NCBI GenBank assembly: GCA_963827335.1
Contig: CAWHAP010000009.1
Coordinates: 1 to 64,000, forward strand
DNA: 64,000 nt
DNA from: DASQMT01 sp963827335
GTDB taxonomy: Bacteria; Actinomycetota; Thermoleophilia; Solirubrobacterales; Solirubrobacteraceae
Direction of reading: 5' to 3'
The translations under genes and the position numbers were made by a program. The stretch's first letter is position 1. Every line of letters starts with the position of its first letter. The notes beneath the pieces are model-generated. The model did not search any database, was not told the origin of the DNA, and saw only the letters and a program-made list of their open reading frames with translations. Below are positions 1 to 11,447 of this stretch, one piece after another.

Positions 1-1602
1 CGGGTGCCCGAGCTCGCCGCGCTCGCCGACGTCCTGCGCGACGTGCTGGCCGGCGCCAGCGCCGGCAGCGCGCTCGAGTACCGCTCGCCGGGCGCGCCGC
101 CCCGCTGGTTCGAGGTGCAGGTCACGCCGCTCGACGGCGGCGGCGCGCTCGTCCAGCACGTGGACGTGACGGCGCGCCACGAGGCGATGGCGGCGCTGGC
201 CGCCGCCGCCGCCCGCGACGCCCTGACCGGGCTCGCCAACCGCGGCGTGCTGCTCGCGCGGCTCGACGCCGCGCTCGCGCGGCCCGGCACGGCCGCGGTC
301 CTCTTCCTCGACCTCGACGACTTCAAGCTCATCAACGACGGCCTCGGGCACAGCACGGGCGACCGCCTCCTCGTCGAGGTCGCCGACCGCCTGCGCGCCG
401 TCGCCCGCCCCCGGGACACGGTCGCCCGCGTCGGCGGCGACGAGTTCGTCGTGCTCTGCGAGGACATCCGCGGCGCGGAGGAGGCCGCTGGCGATCGCGG
501 CGCTGATCCGCGACGCCCTCGACCGTCCGTTCGCGCTCGGCGGCCAGCAGCGCCAGGTCAGCGCCTCGATCGGGTGCCGGATCGCGCGGGGTCGTCGCTC
601 GACGGCGACACGCTGCTGCGCGACGCCGACGTCGCGATGTACGAGGCCAAGGCCGGCGGCAAGGACCGCGCGGTGACGTTCTCCGACGCCATGCGCGGGC
701 GGCTCGTGCGGCGGCTCGAGCTGACCGGCGGCCTGCGCCGCGCCCTCGAGGAGGACGGGCTGGAGCTGCACTACCAGCCCCAGGTCGACCTGCTGACCCA
801 CCGGCTCGTCGGCGTCGAGGCGCTCGCGCGCTGGACGTACCCGCCGCTCGGTCCGATCGGGCCCGACGAGTTCATCCCGATCGCCGAGGAGAGCGGGCTG
901 ATCGAGCCGCTCGGCGCGTGGGTGCTGCGCACCGCGTGCGCCCAGCTCGCGGCCTGGCGCGCCGCGCCCGTGCTCGCGGCGCTGACCATGACCGTCAACG
1001 TCTCGGTGCACCAGCTCGCCGACCAGCGCTTCCCGGCCGTGGTGCGCGGCGCGCTCGAGGCGTCCGGACTGCCGCCCGAGGCGCTCTGCGTGGAGCTGAC
1101 CGAGACCGCGCTCATGGCGGCCGGCGACGGCTCGCTCGACGTCCTCGCGGCGGTCAAGGCGCTCGGCGTCTACGTCGCGCTCGACGCGAGGCGAAGCCGG
1201 TGACGAGGCCCTAGGCCGAGGCAGAGGCACCGGCTACTCGTCGCTCGCCGCGCTCAAGCGGCTCCCGGTCGAGGTGCTCAAGGTCGACCGCTCGTTCGTC
1301 GACGGGCTCGGGACCGAGCCGGAGGACAGCTCGATCGTCGCGACCGTGATGAGCCTCGCGCACGCCCTGGGGCTGCACGTGATCGCCGAGAGCGTGGAGA
1401 CGCCGCTGCAGGCGTCCGAGCTGGCCGCGCTCGGGTGCACCGTGGCGCAGGGCTACCTGTTCGCGCGGCCGCTGCGCGCCGCCGAGCTCCCGGCCTGGCA
1501 CGTCGTGCCGCCCGGGCGGTCCCCGGCATGCCACCGCGGCGCGCGCGGCCTGATCGACAGTGCATGCACCACCTCGGGATCGCCCTGGAGGCGGGCGCAT
1601 GA
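1..1602 (+). pseudogene. GGDEF-EAL c-di-GMP turnover protein, 5'-partial and frame-disrupted
   Basis: Reads through a PAS tail, a diguanylate cyclase domain (DALTGLANR; GGDEF at nt 433-447) and an EAL phosphodiesterase domain (EAL at nt 817-825; later LKVDRSF and GYLFARPL). It would make and/or degrade cyclic di-GMP. The reading frame is lost at about nt 488 and regained near nt 590: the neighbouring frame there encodes the expected GGDEF C-terminus. Inside the EAL domain, where DDFGTGYSS is expected, about 34 extra bases (nt 1186-1225) bring a stop at 1201-1203; the domain resumes one frame over at GTGYSSLAALKRL. A further shift would be needed to reach the TGA at 1600-1602, which overlaps the next ATG. 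Either a decayed gene or poor sequence at an assembly edge. The start lies outside the window. Confidence 0.8.
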
Positions 1603-2209
1603 CGCTCCTCGCCGGGATCCTCTCGCTCGCCACGGACATCGCGTACACGCTGCTCGGCGCGATCGCCGTCTACGAGCTGGGCCGCCACAGCGCGCGCCGC
1701 GGCTTCTCGCACTTCGGCGCGGCCTTCGTCCTCATGACCTTCACGTGCGGTCCGCACTAGGCGTTCACGTTCGTGTCCGGCGCCGTCCTGGCGGGTGGGC
1801 TCGCCACGCTGCGCGGGAGGGCGCGTCGACGCTCGCGCTCGCGCCCAACGCCGCGCTGCTCGGCGCGTTCCTCGTCGTCGGCGCGCTCGTGCGCCGCACC
1901 CAGGCCGCGCGCCGTCCGCTGCTGGGCGGCTGGTCGCTCGCGGGCGTGGCCATGGCGGGCGTGTGCCCGACCTGCGGCGCGTCGCACCTCGTCGCGGGCC
2001 TGGTCTCCGAGCCCGACCTGCACATGCTGCTGTTCGACCTGCCGGGCGTGCCGGCGTCCCTGTTCTTCCTCTGGGTCGTGCACCGGGTGAGCTCGGACTC
2101 GCCGGCCGACTGGAACCGGCGCCCGCTCGTCGGCCGCGCCGGCGCGACGAGCCGCCGCCGCCCTGGGCGGCCCCGGCCGGCTCGGACGCCTAGACCTGGG
2201 GCTCGATGA
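1599..2209 (+). pseudogene. Membrane protein of unknown function, interrupted
   Basis: ATG at 1599 overlaps the likely stop of the preceding gene. The first ~53 codons encode two hydrophobic segments (MTLLAGILSLATDIAYTLLG, then HFGAAFVLMTFTC), followed by an in-frame TAG at 1758-1760. Coding resumes in the same frame (AFTFVSGAVLAGG) and shifts frame near nt 1812-1820, continuing as further hydrophobic helices with a CPTCGASH Cys pair and ending at 2209. At least one stop and one frameshift must be corrected to give a full protein of about 200 residues. The 3' end overlaps the convergent oxidoreductase gene by 20 nt. No family recognised. Confidence 0.55.
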
Positions 2210-3137
2210 TCAGCTTGGCGTGCGGCGAGGAGGGCTGCCGCCGCCAGGCGTCGGGCGCGTCGTCGAGCCCGAGCCGCTCGAGCTCGACGCGGATCTCGCC
2301 CGCGACGGCGTGCGCGGCCAGCTGCGCGTAGGCCTCCGCCTTGCGATCCTCGCCCGCGGTGTAGTTCGTGTACCCGAGCAGGTCGACGGGCTTCGCGCGC
2401 ACCGCGGCCGAGGTCAGCGTCGCCGCCGCGCCCGCCGCCTCGCCCAGGTTGACGTGGCGCCCGAACGACTTGAGCGCGGTGATGGCCGCCTGCGCCGGCT
2501 CGCCCCAGAGCGGATCGAAGACCAGGTCGTAGCCGTCGCCCGCCGCCTCGCGCAGGGCGCCGGCGACCGCATCGACCTCGCCGCCCAGCCGGACCGTGGC
2601 GTCCGCGCCGAGCGCCGCCGCACGCTCCAGCCCCCGCTCGTCGCGCGCTGCGGCCACCACGTGGCCGGCGCCGAGCAGCTTCGCCGCCTGCACGCCGATC
2701 TGCCCGACGACGCCGCTCGCGCCGAGGATCAGCACGGTCTCGCCCTCCGCGAGCCGACCGCGCCATCCCAGCCCGAGCCAGGCGGCGAGCCCGGAGACGC
2801 CGAGCGCGACGGCCAGCGCCGGGTCGAGGCCCGCCGGCACCGGGTAGCCGCCGCCCGCCTCGATCGCGGTGCGCTCGGCGAACGCGCCGAAGCGGTCCCA
2901 GGAGTACTCGAAGTAGACGAGGCTGCCGTCGGGGCGCCGGCCGACGCCCTCCTTGCCGGCCACGTAGGGCGGCTCGTAGCGCTCGAGCGGGAACGCGCCG
3001 GTCGCGATGCGGATGTCGATCGGGTTCATCCCGGCCGCCAGCACCTCGAGGACCTCGGCATCGTCACCGGGCTCCGGATCGTCGTACGCGCCGACCTCGG
3101 GAACGGCGCCGTGGGCATGGAGGATCGCGGCTCGCAT
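2190..3137 (-). CDS. Zinc-type alcohol dehydrogenase / quinone oxidoreductase-like protein
   Basis: A 315-residue medium-chain dehydrogenase/reductase of the NADPH:quinone oxidoreductase type. The N-terminal GroES-like half (MRAAILHAHG; AAGMNPIDIRIATG) is followed by a Rossmann domain with the nucleotide loop LILGASGVVGQIGVQAAKLLG. The catalytic-zinc ligands of classical alcohol dehydrogenases are absent, which favours a quinone/enone reductase. Start ATG at 3137: upstream sequence in frame is unlike the family, and a TAGTAT box (minus strand, 3145-3150) sits 7 nt before it, suggesting a leaderless transcript. Divergent from hisIE. Substrate unknown. Confidence 0.85.
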   Translation of the reverse strand: MRAAILHAHGAVPEVGAYDDPEPGDDAEVLEVLAAGMNPIDIRIATGAFPLERYEPPYVAGKEGVGRRPDGSLVYFEYSWDRFGAFAERTAIEAGGGYPVPAGLDPALAVALGVSGLAAWLGLGWRGRLAEGETVLILGASGVVGQIGVQAAKLLGAGHVVAAARDERGLERAAALGADATVRLGGEVDAVAGALREAAGDGYDLVFDPLWGEPAQAAITALKSFGRHVNLGEAAGAAATLTSAAVRAKPVDLLGYTNYTAGEDRKAEAYAQLAAHAVAGEIRVELERLGLDDAPDAWRRQPSSPHAKLIIEPQV

Positions 3138-3144
3138 CGCCCGG

Positions 3145-3154
3145 ATACTACGAT
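3145..3154. promoter_or_regulatory. Overlapping divergent -10 boxes (oxidoreductase / hisIE)
   Basis: The 27-bp gap holds TAGTAT on the minus strand (3145-3150), 7 nt before the oxidoreductase ATG, and TACGAT on the plus strand (3149-3154), 10 nt before the hisIE ATG. The two share bases, so the divergent promoters may interfere. Inferred from position only. Confidence 0.4.
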
Positions 3155-3164
3155 CCGGCGTCCG

Positions 3165-3773
3165 ATGGACGACGACACCCAGATCGCCTACGACGAGCGG
3201 GGCCTGGCGCCGTGCATCGTGCAGGACTGGCGAACGGGCGAGGTGCTGACGCTCGCGTACACGAACGAGGCGGCGATGGCCGCGACGCGCCGGACGGGCG
3301 AGCTGCACCTCTGGAGCCGCTCGCGCGGCGAGCTGTGGCACAAGGGCGCGACGTCGGGCAACACCCAGGCGGTGCGCGCGATCCGCTACGACTGCGACGG
3401 GGACGCGGTGCTCGCGCTCGTGGAGCCCGCCGGCCCCGCGTGCCACACCGGCGAGCGCACCTGCTTCCACCGCGGCGAGCTCGAGCCGGCCGCCCCGCAC
3501 GAGGTGCTGCCCGGGCTGGAGCGGACGATCGCTGCGCGCGCGGCGGCCGCGCCGGCGGGCTCCTACACCGCCCGCCTGCTCGCCGACCCGCCGTTCGTGG
3601 GGGAGAAGGTGCAGGAGGAGGCCGAGGAGGTCGCGCGCGCCGCCCGCGAGGAGCCCGACGACCGCGTGGCCGAGGAGGCCGCCGACGTGCTCTACCACCT
3701 CGCCGTGCTGCTGCGCGGCCGCGGGCTGTCGCTGACCGACGCCGAGGAGGTCCTCCGTGGCCGTCGGCGCTGA
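3165..3773 (+). CDS. hisI: Bifunctional phosphoribosyl-AMP cyclohydrolase / phosphoribosyl-ATP pyrophosphatase
   Basis: A 202-residue HisIE fusion for steps 2 and 3 of histidine synthesis. HisI part, residues 1 to ~110: LAYTNEAAM, the metal-binding DCDGD, and the zinc cysteines of ACHTGERTCF. HisE part, residues ~115-202: EKVQEEAEEV and DRVAEEAADVLYHLAVLL. The gene heads the trp cluster and overlaps trpE by 17 nt, so translation is probably coupled. hisI next to trpE is common in Actinobacteria and links two pathways that both draw on PRPP. No other his gene is present here. Confidence 0.92.
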   Translation: MDDDTQIAYDERGLAPCIVQDWRTGEVLTLAYTNEAAMAATRRTGELHLWSRSRGELWHKGATSGNTQAVRAIRYDCDGDAVLALVEPAGPACHTGERTCFHRGELEPAAPHEVLPGLERTIAARAAAAPAGSYTARLLADPPFVGEKVQEEAEEVARAAREEPDDRVAEEAADVLYHLAVLLRGRGLSLTDAEEVLRGRRR

Positions 3774-5222
3774 AGCCGAGCTGCGGCTGGGCGTGCGGCC
3801 CGGCCTCGACGAGGTGCGCGCGCTGGCGGCGGAGCACAACCTCGTCCCGGTCGTCCACACGTTCCTGGAGGACTGCGAGACGCCCGTCTCCGCCTTCCTG
3901 AAGCTGCGCGGCGCCGGCCCGGCGTTCCTGCTCGAGTCGGCCGAGCAGGGTCAGCGCGTGGGCCGCTGGTCGTTCATCGGCTACCGGCCGCGCGACGTCG
4001 TGCGCTGGACGCTGGCCGAGGGCGGCGACCCGTACGCGCTCGCCGCCGCCGAGGTCGAGCGCCACCGCCAGGCGCCGCTGCCCAACCTGCCGCCGTTCGC
4101 GGGCGGCGCCGTGGGCTTCTTCGGCTACGACTGCGTGCGCGCCGTCGAACCGCTCGGGCCGCCGAACGAGGACACGATCGGCCTGCCCGACCTGGCGCTG
4201 ATGCTGACTGACGCGCTCGTCGCCTTCGACCACCTCAAGCACACGGTCACGATCCTCGCCAACGCCTACGTGGAGGAGGACGGCGTGGAGACGGCCTACG
4301 CCCGCGCGCTCGGCGTGATCGAGGAGGTGCGCGAGCGGCTGGCCGGGCCGCTGCCGCGGCTGGACGGCGCCGCCGGCCGCGAGCCGGAGTTCGTCCCCAA
4401 CATGCCGCGCGCGGCGTTCGAGGCGATGGTGGCCCGGATCGTCGAGTACGTGCACGCCGGTGACGCGTTCCAGGTCGTCCCGTCGCAGCGCTGGTCGGCG
4501 GAGGTCGGCGTCGACGCGTTCTCGGTCTACCGCGGGCTGCGGGCGATCAACCCGTCGCCGTACATGTACTTCCTGGACTTCGAGGACTTCCAGATCGTCG
4601 GCGCGTCCCCCGAGCCGCTCGTGACCGTGAGCGGGGGCCGCGCCACGACCCGCCCGATCGCCGGCACGCGGCCCCGCGGCGGCGACACGGAGGAGGACGA
4701 GGCGATCGCGCAGGACCTGCTCGCCGACGAGAAGGAGCGCGCCGAGCACGTGATGCTCGTCGACCTCGGCCGCAACGACCTGGGCCGCGTGTGCGAGTAC
4801 GGCACGGTCGAGGTCGAGACGTTCATGGCCGTCGAGACCTACTCGCACCTGATCCACATCGTGTCCTCGGTCGGCGGCCGGCTGCGCCCCGACGTGGGCC
4901 CGATGGACGCGCTGCGCTCGATCCTGCCCGCCGGCACGCTGAGCGGCGCCCCGAAGGTGCGCGCGATGCAGATCATCGACGAGCTCGAGCCGGTCAAGCG
5001 CGGCGCGTACGGCGGCGCGGTCGGCTACCTGTCCTACACGGGCGAGCTCGACACCTGCATCTGCATCCGCACCGTGGTCCTCAAGGACGGCGTGGCGCAC
5101 ATGCAGGCCGGCGGCGGCACGGTGGCCGACGCCATGCCCGACTACGAGTACGAGGAGTCGCGCAACAAGGCCCGCGCCGTGGCCCGGGCGATCGAGCTGG
5201 CGACGCGCCAGGAGGCGTGGCC

Positions 5223-5226
<4 letters not shown>
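3757..5226 (+). CDS. trpE: Anthranilate synthase component I
   Basis: A 489-residue chorismate-utilising subunit making anthranilate with TrpG. The N-terminal regulatory half has LLESAEQGQRVGRWSFIGYR, the region that binds feedback tryptophan in this family. The C-terminal chorismate-binding half has DAFQVVPSQRW, ARPIAGTRPRGG-type sequence (read as TTRPIAGTRPRGG), LSGAPKVRAMQIIDELE and YGGAVGYLSYTGELDTCI. GTG start at 3757 inside the end of hisIE; the stop overlaps trpG in a GTGA. No Trp-rich leader peptide can precede it because hisIE occupies the upstream sequence. Confidence 0.95.
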
Positions 5227-5772
<546 letters not shown>

Positions 5773-5795
<23 letters not shown>

Positions 5796-6804
5796 CGCGA
5801 TCGACCGCCTCGCCAGCCGCGAGGACCTGACCACGGAGCGGATGGGCGCCGTGCTCGCCGAGATCATGGACGGCAACGCGTCCGAGACCGAGACCGCGGC
5901 CGTCCTGATCGCGCTGCGCACGAAGGGGGAGACCGTCGACGAGCTGGTCGGCCTCGCCGCCACGATGCGGCGCTTCGCGTCGCCGGTCACGACCGGCCGC
6001 GACGACCTGATCGACACGGCGGGCACCGGCGGCGGGCGCCAGACGTTCAACGTGTCCACGACCGCGGCCCTGATCGCGGCGGGCGCGGGCTGCGCCGTGG
6101 CCAAGCACGGCAACCGCTCGGCCACCGGCCTGTCGGGCTCCGCCGACGTGCTCGAGGCGCTGGGCGTGCGCATCGACCTCGCGCCCGAGGCTGTCGCGCG
6201 CTGCATCGAGGAGGTCGGCTTCGGCTTCATGTTCGCTCCGGCGCACCACGGCGCGACGCGCTTCGTCGTCCCGGTGCGCAAGGAGCTCGCGGTCCGCACG
6301 ATCTTCAACTTCCTCGGCCCGCTGACCAACCCCGCGGGCGCCACCCGGCAGGTGATCGGCGTGTCGGACCCCGCGTTCCTCGACGTGATCGCCGGCGCGC
6401 TCGCCCGGCTCGGGGCGCGCAAGGCGCTCGTCGTCTCCAGCCACGACGGCCTGGACGAGCTGAGCACGGCCGGGCCGACGCGCGTGGTCGAGGTCGACCG
6501 CGGCACGCTGCGCACGTACGAGGTCGCGCCCGAGGACGTCGGCCTGGCGCGCTCGGCCTACGAGGACGTCGCCGGCGGCGTGCCGAGCGCCAACGCGGAC
6601 ACGACGCGCCGGATCTTCGCCGGCGAGCCCGGTCCGCCGCGTGACCTCGCGGTGCTCAACGCGGGGGCCGCGATCTACGCCGCCGGGCGGGCCGACGGCC
6701 TGGAGCGCGGCGTGCGCGCGGCCGAGGCCGCGATCGACGACGGCGGGGCGGCGCGGGCGCTGGACCGGCTCGTCGAGCTCACGGGTAAGCTGGCGCCGAC
6801 TTGA
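5773..6804 (+). CDS. trpD: Anthranilate phosphoribosyltransferase
   Basis: A 343-residue enzyme joining anthranilate and PRPP. Family motifs: DTAGTGGGRQTFNVST (PRPP-binding loop; GTGGG where many homologues have GTGGD), KHGNRSATGLSGSADVLEALG, GFMFAPAHHGATRFVVPVRKEL and FNFLGPLTNP. TTG start at 5773, inside the trpG end, gives the usual N-terminus. The stop overlaps trpC as TTGA. Confidence 0.94.
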
Positions 6805-7589
6805 GCGTGCTGGACCGCATCGTGGAGGCGACGCGCGACGACGTCGGCCGTCGCCGCGAGCTCGTGCCCCTGGCCCGGCTGGAGGCCGCGCTCGGCGATC
6901 GCCCGGAGCCGCGTCCCTTCCAGGAGGCGCTGACCCGGCCGGGCATCTCGGTGATCGCCGAGCACAAGCGCCGCTCGCCGTCGGCGGGGGCGATCCGCGA
7001 GGACCTCGAGCTGCTCGACGTCGTGCGCGCCTACGAGCGCGGCGGCGCGGCCGCCCTGTCCGTGCTCACCGAGGGCGCGCACTTCGGCGGCTCGCTCGAG
7101 GACCTGGTGGCGGCGCGCGCCGCGACCCACCTCCCGGTGCTGCGCAAGGACTTCATCGTCGACCCCTACCAGCTCTACGAGACCGCCGCCGCCGGCGCCG
7201 ACGCGGTGCTGCTGATCGTCGCGGCGCTCGAGCCGGGGGCGCTGCTCGCGCTGCACCGCGAGGCATGGGCGCTCGACCTCGACGTGCTCGTCGAGGTCCA
7301 CGACGAGGAGGAGCTCGAGCGCGCGCTGGAGGTCGAGGCCGAGGTGATCGGCATCAACAACCGCGATCTCGGCGACTTCACCGTCGACATCGAGCGGACC
7401 TACGAGCTGCTCTCCGACGTGCCGGCCGGCAAGACGGTGGTGTCGGAGTCGGGCTTCTCGGCGCGCGAGGAGCTCGACGACCTCGACCGCGTCGGGGTCG
7501 ACGCCGTGCTGATCGGCGAGACGCTGATGCGCGCGCCCGACATCGAGGCCGCCTGCCGCGAGCTCAGCGGCGGCGATGCGGCGCTTTAG
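6801..7589 (+). CDS. trpC: Indole-3-glycerol phosphate synthase
   Basis: A 262-residue (beta/alpha)8 enzyme forming indole-3-glycerol phosphate. Signature residues sit in VIAEHKRRSPSAG (catalytic Lys), LRKDFIVDPYQ, VLVEVHDEEEL, IGINNRDLGDF and VVSESGFSA. TTG at 6801 overlaps the trpD stop by four bases; a GTG two codons later is a possible alternative. The operon is interrupted after this gene by a protease gene. Confidence 0.94.
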   Translation: MSVLDRIVEATRDDVGRRRELVPLARLEAALGDRPEPRPFQEALTRPGISVIAEHKRRSPSAGAIREDLELLDVVRAYERGGAAALSVLTEGAHFGGSLEDLVAARAATHLPVLRKDFIVDPYQLYETAAAGADAVLLIVAALEPGALLALHREAWALDLDVLVEVHDEEELERALEVEAEVIGINNRDLGDFTVDIERTYELLSDVPAGKTVVSESGFSAREELDDLDRVGVDAVLIGETLMRAPDIEAACRELSGGDAAL

Positions 7590-7636
7590 GGTCTTTTAGC
7601 GCACGTTCACCCCCGCGGCGCACGCTGGCGCACCGT

Positions 7637-8743
7637 ATGCGTGGGTTCATGTCCACCATGGCCGCCGCCGTGATGGGCGGCGGCGTCACCGCCGCCGTGC
7701 TGCTCGGCGCAGGCGTCGTCGAGGGCCCGGACAACGTCACGGTGATCGAGCCGCCGATCGCCACCAAGGGCTCGGCGACGATGGCCGCGCGCCGCACCGG
7801 CGGGCTGAGCGCACGCGAGATCTACCGCCGCAGCGCGCCCGGCGTCGTGTTCGTCCGCGCCCAGACGCTGCGGACCGAGCCCTCGCCGTTCGACGTCGAC
7901 GCCTCGACGCGCACCACCGAGTCGACCGGCTCGGGGTTCGTGCTCGACGAGGACGGCCTGATCCTCACCAACGCGCACGTCGTCGAGGCCGCCACCGACG
8001 TGCAGGTGACGTTCTCCGACGAGCACACGGTGAGCGCGCAGCCCGTCGGCAAGGACGCCGACACCGATCTGGCGCTGCTGCGCGTGGACCCGGAGGCCGC
8101 CGACCTGCACCCGCTCGAGCTGGGCGACTCCGGCTCCGTCCAGGTCGGCGACCCCACCGTGGCCATCGGCAACCCGTTCGGGCTGGAGCGCACGCTCACC
8201 ACCGGCGTCGTGTCCGCGCTCCAGCGCCGGCTCACGGCGCCGTCGGGCTTCGCGATCGAGAACGTGATCCAGACGGACGCCGCGCTGAACCCGGGCAACT
8301 CGGGCGGCCCGCTGATCGACGCCGGCGGTCGCGTGATCGGGATCAACTCGCAGATCGCCACCGCGAACGGCGAGGCGTCGTCCGGCAGCGTCGGGATCGG
8401 CTTCGCCGTCCCGTCCGACACCGCCAGGGCGGTGATCCCCCAGCTCGAGGAGGACGGCCACGTCGAGCGCGCCTACCTCGGCGTGCAGGGCGCGACGGCG
8501 CCGGACGGCGTGACCGTCGAGCAGGTCCGGTCCGGCTCGCCCGCGCAGGCCGCCGGCGTGCGCGACGGCGACGTGATCGAGTCGCTCGCCGGCCGGACCG
8601 TGCACTCGATGGACGACGTCTCGGCGATCCTCGAGGCCCACCGGCCCGGCGACGTGCTCTCCGTGGAGGTCCGCACCGGCGGCCTGCCGCGCGGGCTCAA
8701 GGCGACGCTCACCGACCGGCCCGCCGCCCTGGCCTCCGAGTAG
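7637..8743 (+). CDS. HtrA/DegP-type membrane-anchored serine protease with PDZ domain
   Basis: A 368-residue S1C protease for quality control of exported proteins. One N-terminal hydrophobic segment (residues ~5-26, MSTMAAAVMGGGVTAAVLLG) anchors or exports it. The triad is His114 (LTNAHVV), Asp144 (DTDLALL) and Ser222 (NPGNSGGPLID). A single PDZ domain follows (about 270-360: VRSGSPAQAAGVRDGDVI). It sits 47 nt after trpC and 26 nt before trpF, same strand, interrupting the trp genes, so it may be co-transcribed with them. Role in tryptophan synthesis is not expected. Confidence 0.92.
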   Translation: MRGFMSTMAAAVMGGGVTAAVLLGAGVVEGPDNVTVIEPPIATKGSATMAARRTGGLSAREIYRRSAPGVVFVRAQTLRTEPSPFDVDASTRTTESTGSGFVLDEDGLILTNAHVVEAATDVQVTFSDEHTVSAQPVGKDADTDLALLRVDPEAADLHPLELGDSGSVQVGDPTVAIGNPFGLERTLTTGVVSALQRRLTAPSGFAIENVIQTDAALNPGNSGGPLIDAGGRVIGINSQIATANGEASSGSVGIGFAVPSDTARAVIPQLEEDGHVERAYLGVQGATAPDGVTVEQVRSGSPAQAAGVRDGDVIESLAGRTVHSMDDVSAILEAHRPGDVLSVEVRTGGLPRGLKATLTDRPAALASE

Positions 8744-8756
8744 CCCGCGCGCGTCG

Positions 8757-8762
8757 TAGGCT
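8757..8762 (+). promoter_or_regulatory. -10-like box before trpF
   Basis: TAGGCT ends 7 nt before the trpF GTG, the spacing seen at other probable leaderless genes here. It suggests that trpF-trpB-trpA can be transcribed separately from the upstream half of the cluster. Confidence 0.4.
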
Positions 8763-8769
8763 CTCTGGC

Positions 8770-9401
8770 GTGACGCGCGTCAAGGTCTGCGGCATCACCC
8801 GCCACGAGGACGCCGAGCTCGCCGCCGGGCTCGGCGCGTGGGCGCTCGGGTTCATCCTCTGGGAGCGGTCGCCGCGCGCGGCCGACCCCGCGGTCGCCGC
8901 CGGCATCTCGCGGGCGCTGCGGCGCCGCGTCGAGCGGGTCGGCGTCTTCGTCAACGCGACGCTCGACGAGGTCGCCCACGCCGTCGAGGCGCTGACCCTC
9001 AGCCACGTGCAGCTGCACGGCGACGAGGGCCCGGCGTTCTGCTCGGAGGTGGCGCGCCGGTCCGGCGCGAAGGTGATCAAGGCCGTGCGCGTCGCCCACG
9101 CCGCCGACTTCCAGGACCTGGAGCGCTTCCACACCGACTTCCACCTGCTCGACACCGCGGCGCGCGGCCTGCGCGGCGGCACGGGGGAGACCTGGGACTG
9201 GGCGCTGGCCGCGCGCCGGCGCCGCACGGCCCCCGTGATCCTCTCCGGCGGGCTCGATCCGGGCAACGTCGCCGCCGGGATCGCCGCGATCGGCCCGTTC
9301 GCCGTCGACGTCGCGTCCGGCGTCGAGGCGTCACCGGGCATCAAGGACCCGGACAAGCTCGCGGCGTTCTTCGCCGCCGCCGCGCCCGCGGAGGTGCCCG
9401 C

Positions 9402-9405
<4 letters not shown>
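8770..9405 (+). CDS. trpF: Phosphoribosylanthranilate isomerase
   Basis: A 211-residue TIM-barrel Amadori isomerase. The catalytic Cys is Cys7 in KVCGITRHEDA and the general acid Asp lies in FHLLDTAARGLRGGTG. Phosphate-binding loops appear as LSGGLDPGNV and DVASGVEASPGIKD. GTG start at 8770. The stop overlaps trpB as ATGA. Confidence 0.94.
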
Positions 9406-10573
<1,168 letters not shown>

Positions 10574-10577
<4 letters not shown>

Positions 10578-11371
10578 GCGTCGCGGCCGGGCAGGACACG
10601 ATCGCGGCGGCGTTCGCGAGCTCCGGCAAGCGCGCGGCGCTGATGCCCTACCTGATGGGCGGGTTCCCGTCGCTGGAGGGCTCGCTGGCGATCGGCGAGG
10701 CCTACGCCGAGGCGGGCGCGGACCTCGTCGAGCTCGGCGTGCCGTTCTCCGACCCGCTCGCCGACGGCCCCGTGATCCACGCCGCCGGCACCGCCGCGCT
10801 CGAGGCGGGCGCCAACCTGCACGGCGTGCTCGAGGTCGGGCGGTCGCTCGCGCCGTCCGTCCCGGTCGTGCTCATGTGCTACGCCAACCTCGTGCTCGCG
10901 CGCGGCCCGGAGCGCTTCGCGCACGAGCTCGCCGAGCGCGGGATCAGCGGCCTGATCGTGCCCGACCTGCCGCTCGAGGAGGCCGTCGACACCCTGGCCG
11001 CGTGCGACGCGGTGGGCGTCGCGCTCGTGGCGCTGGTCGCGCCGACGACGCCCGAGGAGCGGCTGGCCCGGATCGGCGCCGCGGCGCGCGGGTTCGTCTA
11101 CACGGTCTCGGTGACCGGCACGACCGGTGAGCGCCAGGGCATCGCCGAGGACCTGCCCGCGATCCTCGCCCGCACGAAGGCCCACGCCGACGTGCCCGTG
11201 GCCCTCGGCTTCGGCATCGGCACGCCGGAGGCGGCCGCGCAGGCTGCGGACGCGGGCGCCGACGGCGTCATCGTCGGCTCCCGCCTGGTGCGGGCCGCGG
11301 CGGAGTCGCCGGATCCCGCGGGCGCGGTGCGCGAGCTGGTGTCGGGATTCGCCGAGGCGCTCACTCGATAG
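10574..11371 (+). CDS. trpA: Tryptophan synthase alpha chain
   Basis: A 265-residue TIM-barrel subunit that cleaves indole-3-glycerol phosphate and channels indole to TrpB. The catalytic Glu53 and Asp64 lie in VELGVPFSDPLADGP. Other motifs: LIVPDLPLEE, VYTVSVTGTTGER and LGFGIGTPE. GTG start at 10574 is in a GTGA overlap with trpB. Last gene of the trp block. Confidence 0.95.
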
Positions 11372-11373
11372 AT

Positions 11374-11389
11374 CGGACATGGATGTCCG
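11374..11389. terminator. Short hairpin after trpA
   Basis: CGGACAT-GG-ATGTCCG is a perfect 7-bp inverted repeat with a 2-nt centre, starting 2 nt after the trpA stop. No T run follows. It could be a weak terminator or a protein-binding palindrome. Confidence 0.35.
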
Positions 11390-11430
11390 GCATGCCAATC
11401 AGAACGCCGTCCGGATGACCGGCGGAGCAC

Positions 11431-11436
11431 TATAGT
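11431..11436 (+). promoter_or_regulatory. -10 box for the 64-residue membrane protein
   Basis: TATAGT lies 11 nt before the ATG at 11448, leaving almost no leader. It matches the -10 consensus well and is rare in such GC-rich sequence. Confidence 0.45.
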
Positions 11437-11447
11437 TCCGCCCGCGC

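Noticed and set aside
1186..1225. Insertion sequence in the EAL domain
   Set aside because: Only about 34 extra bases, no terminal inverted repeats and no target duplication.
3138..3756. trp attenuator with a Trp-rich leader peptide
   Set aside because: trpE overlaps hisIE and no short Trp-rich frame with terminator/antiterminator pairing is visible upstream.
3148..5100. A 650-codon minus-strand open frame opposite hisI/trpE
   Set aside because: Antisense shadow of GC-rich coding; low-complexity Arg/His composition and no family motifs, while hisI and trpE are unmistakable.
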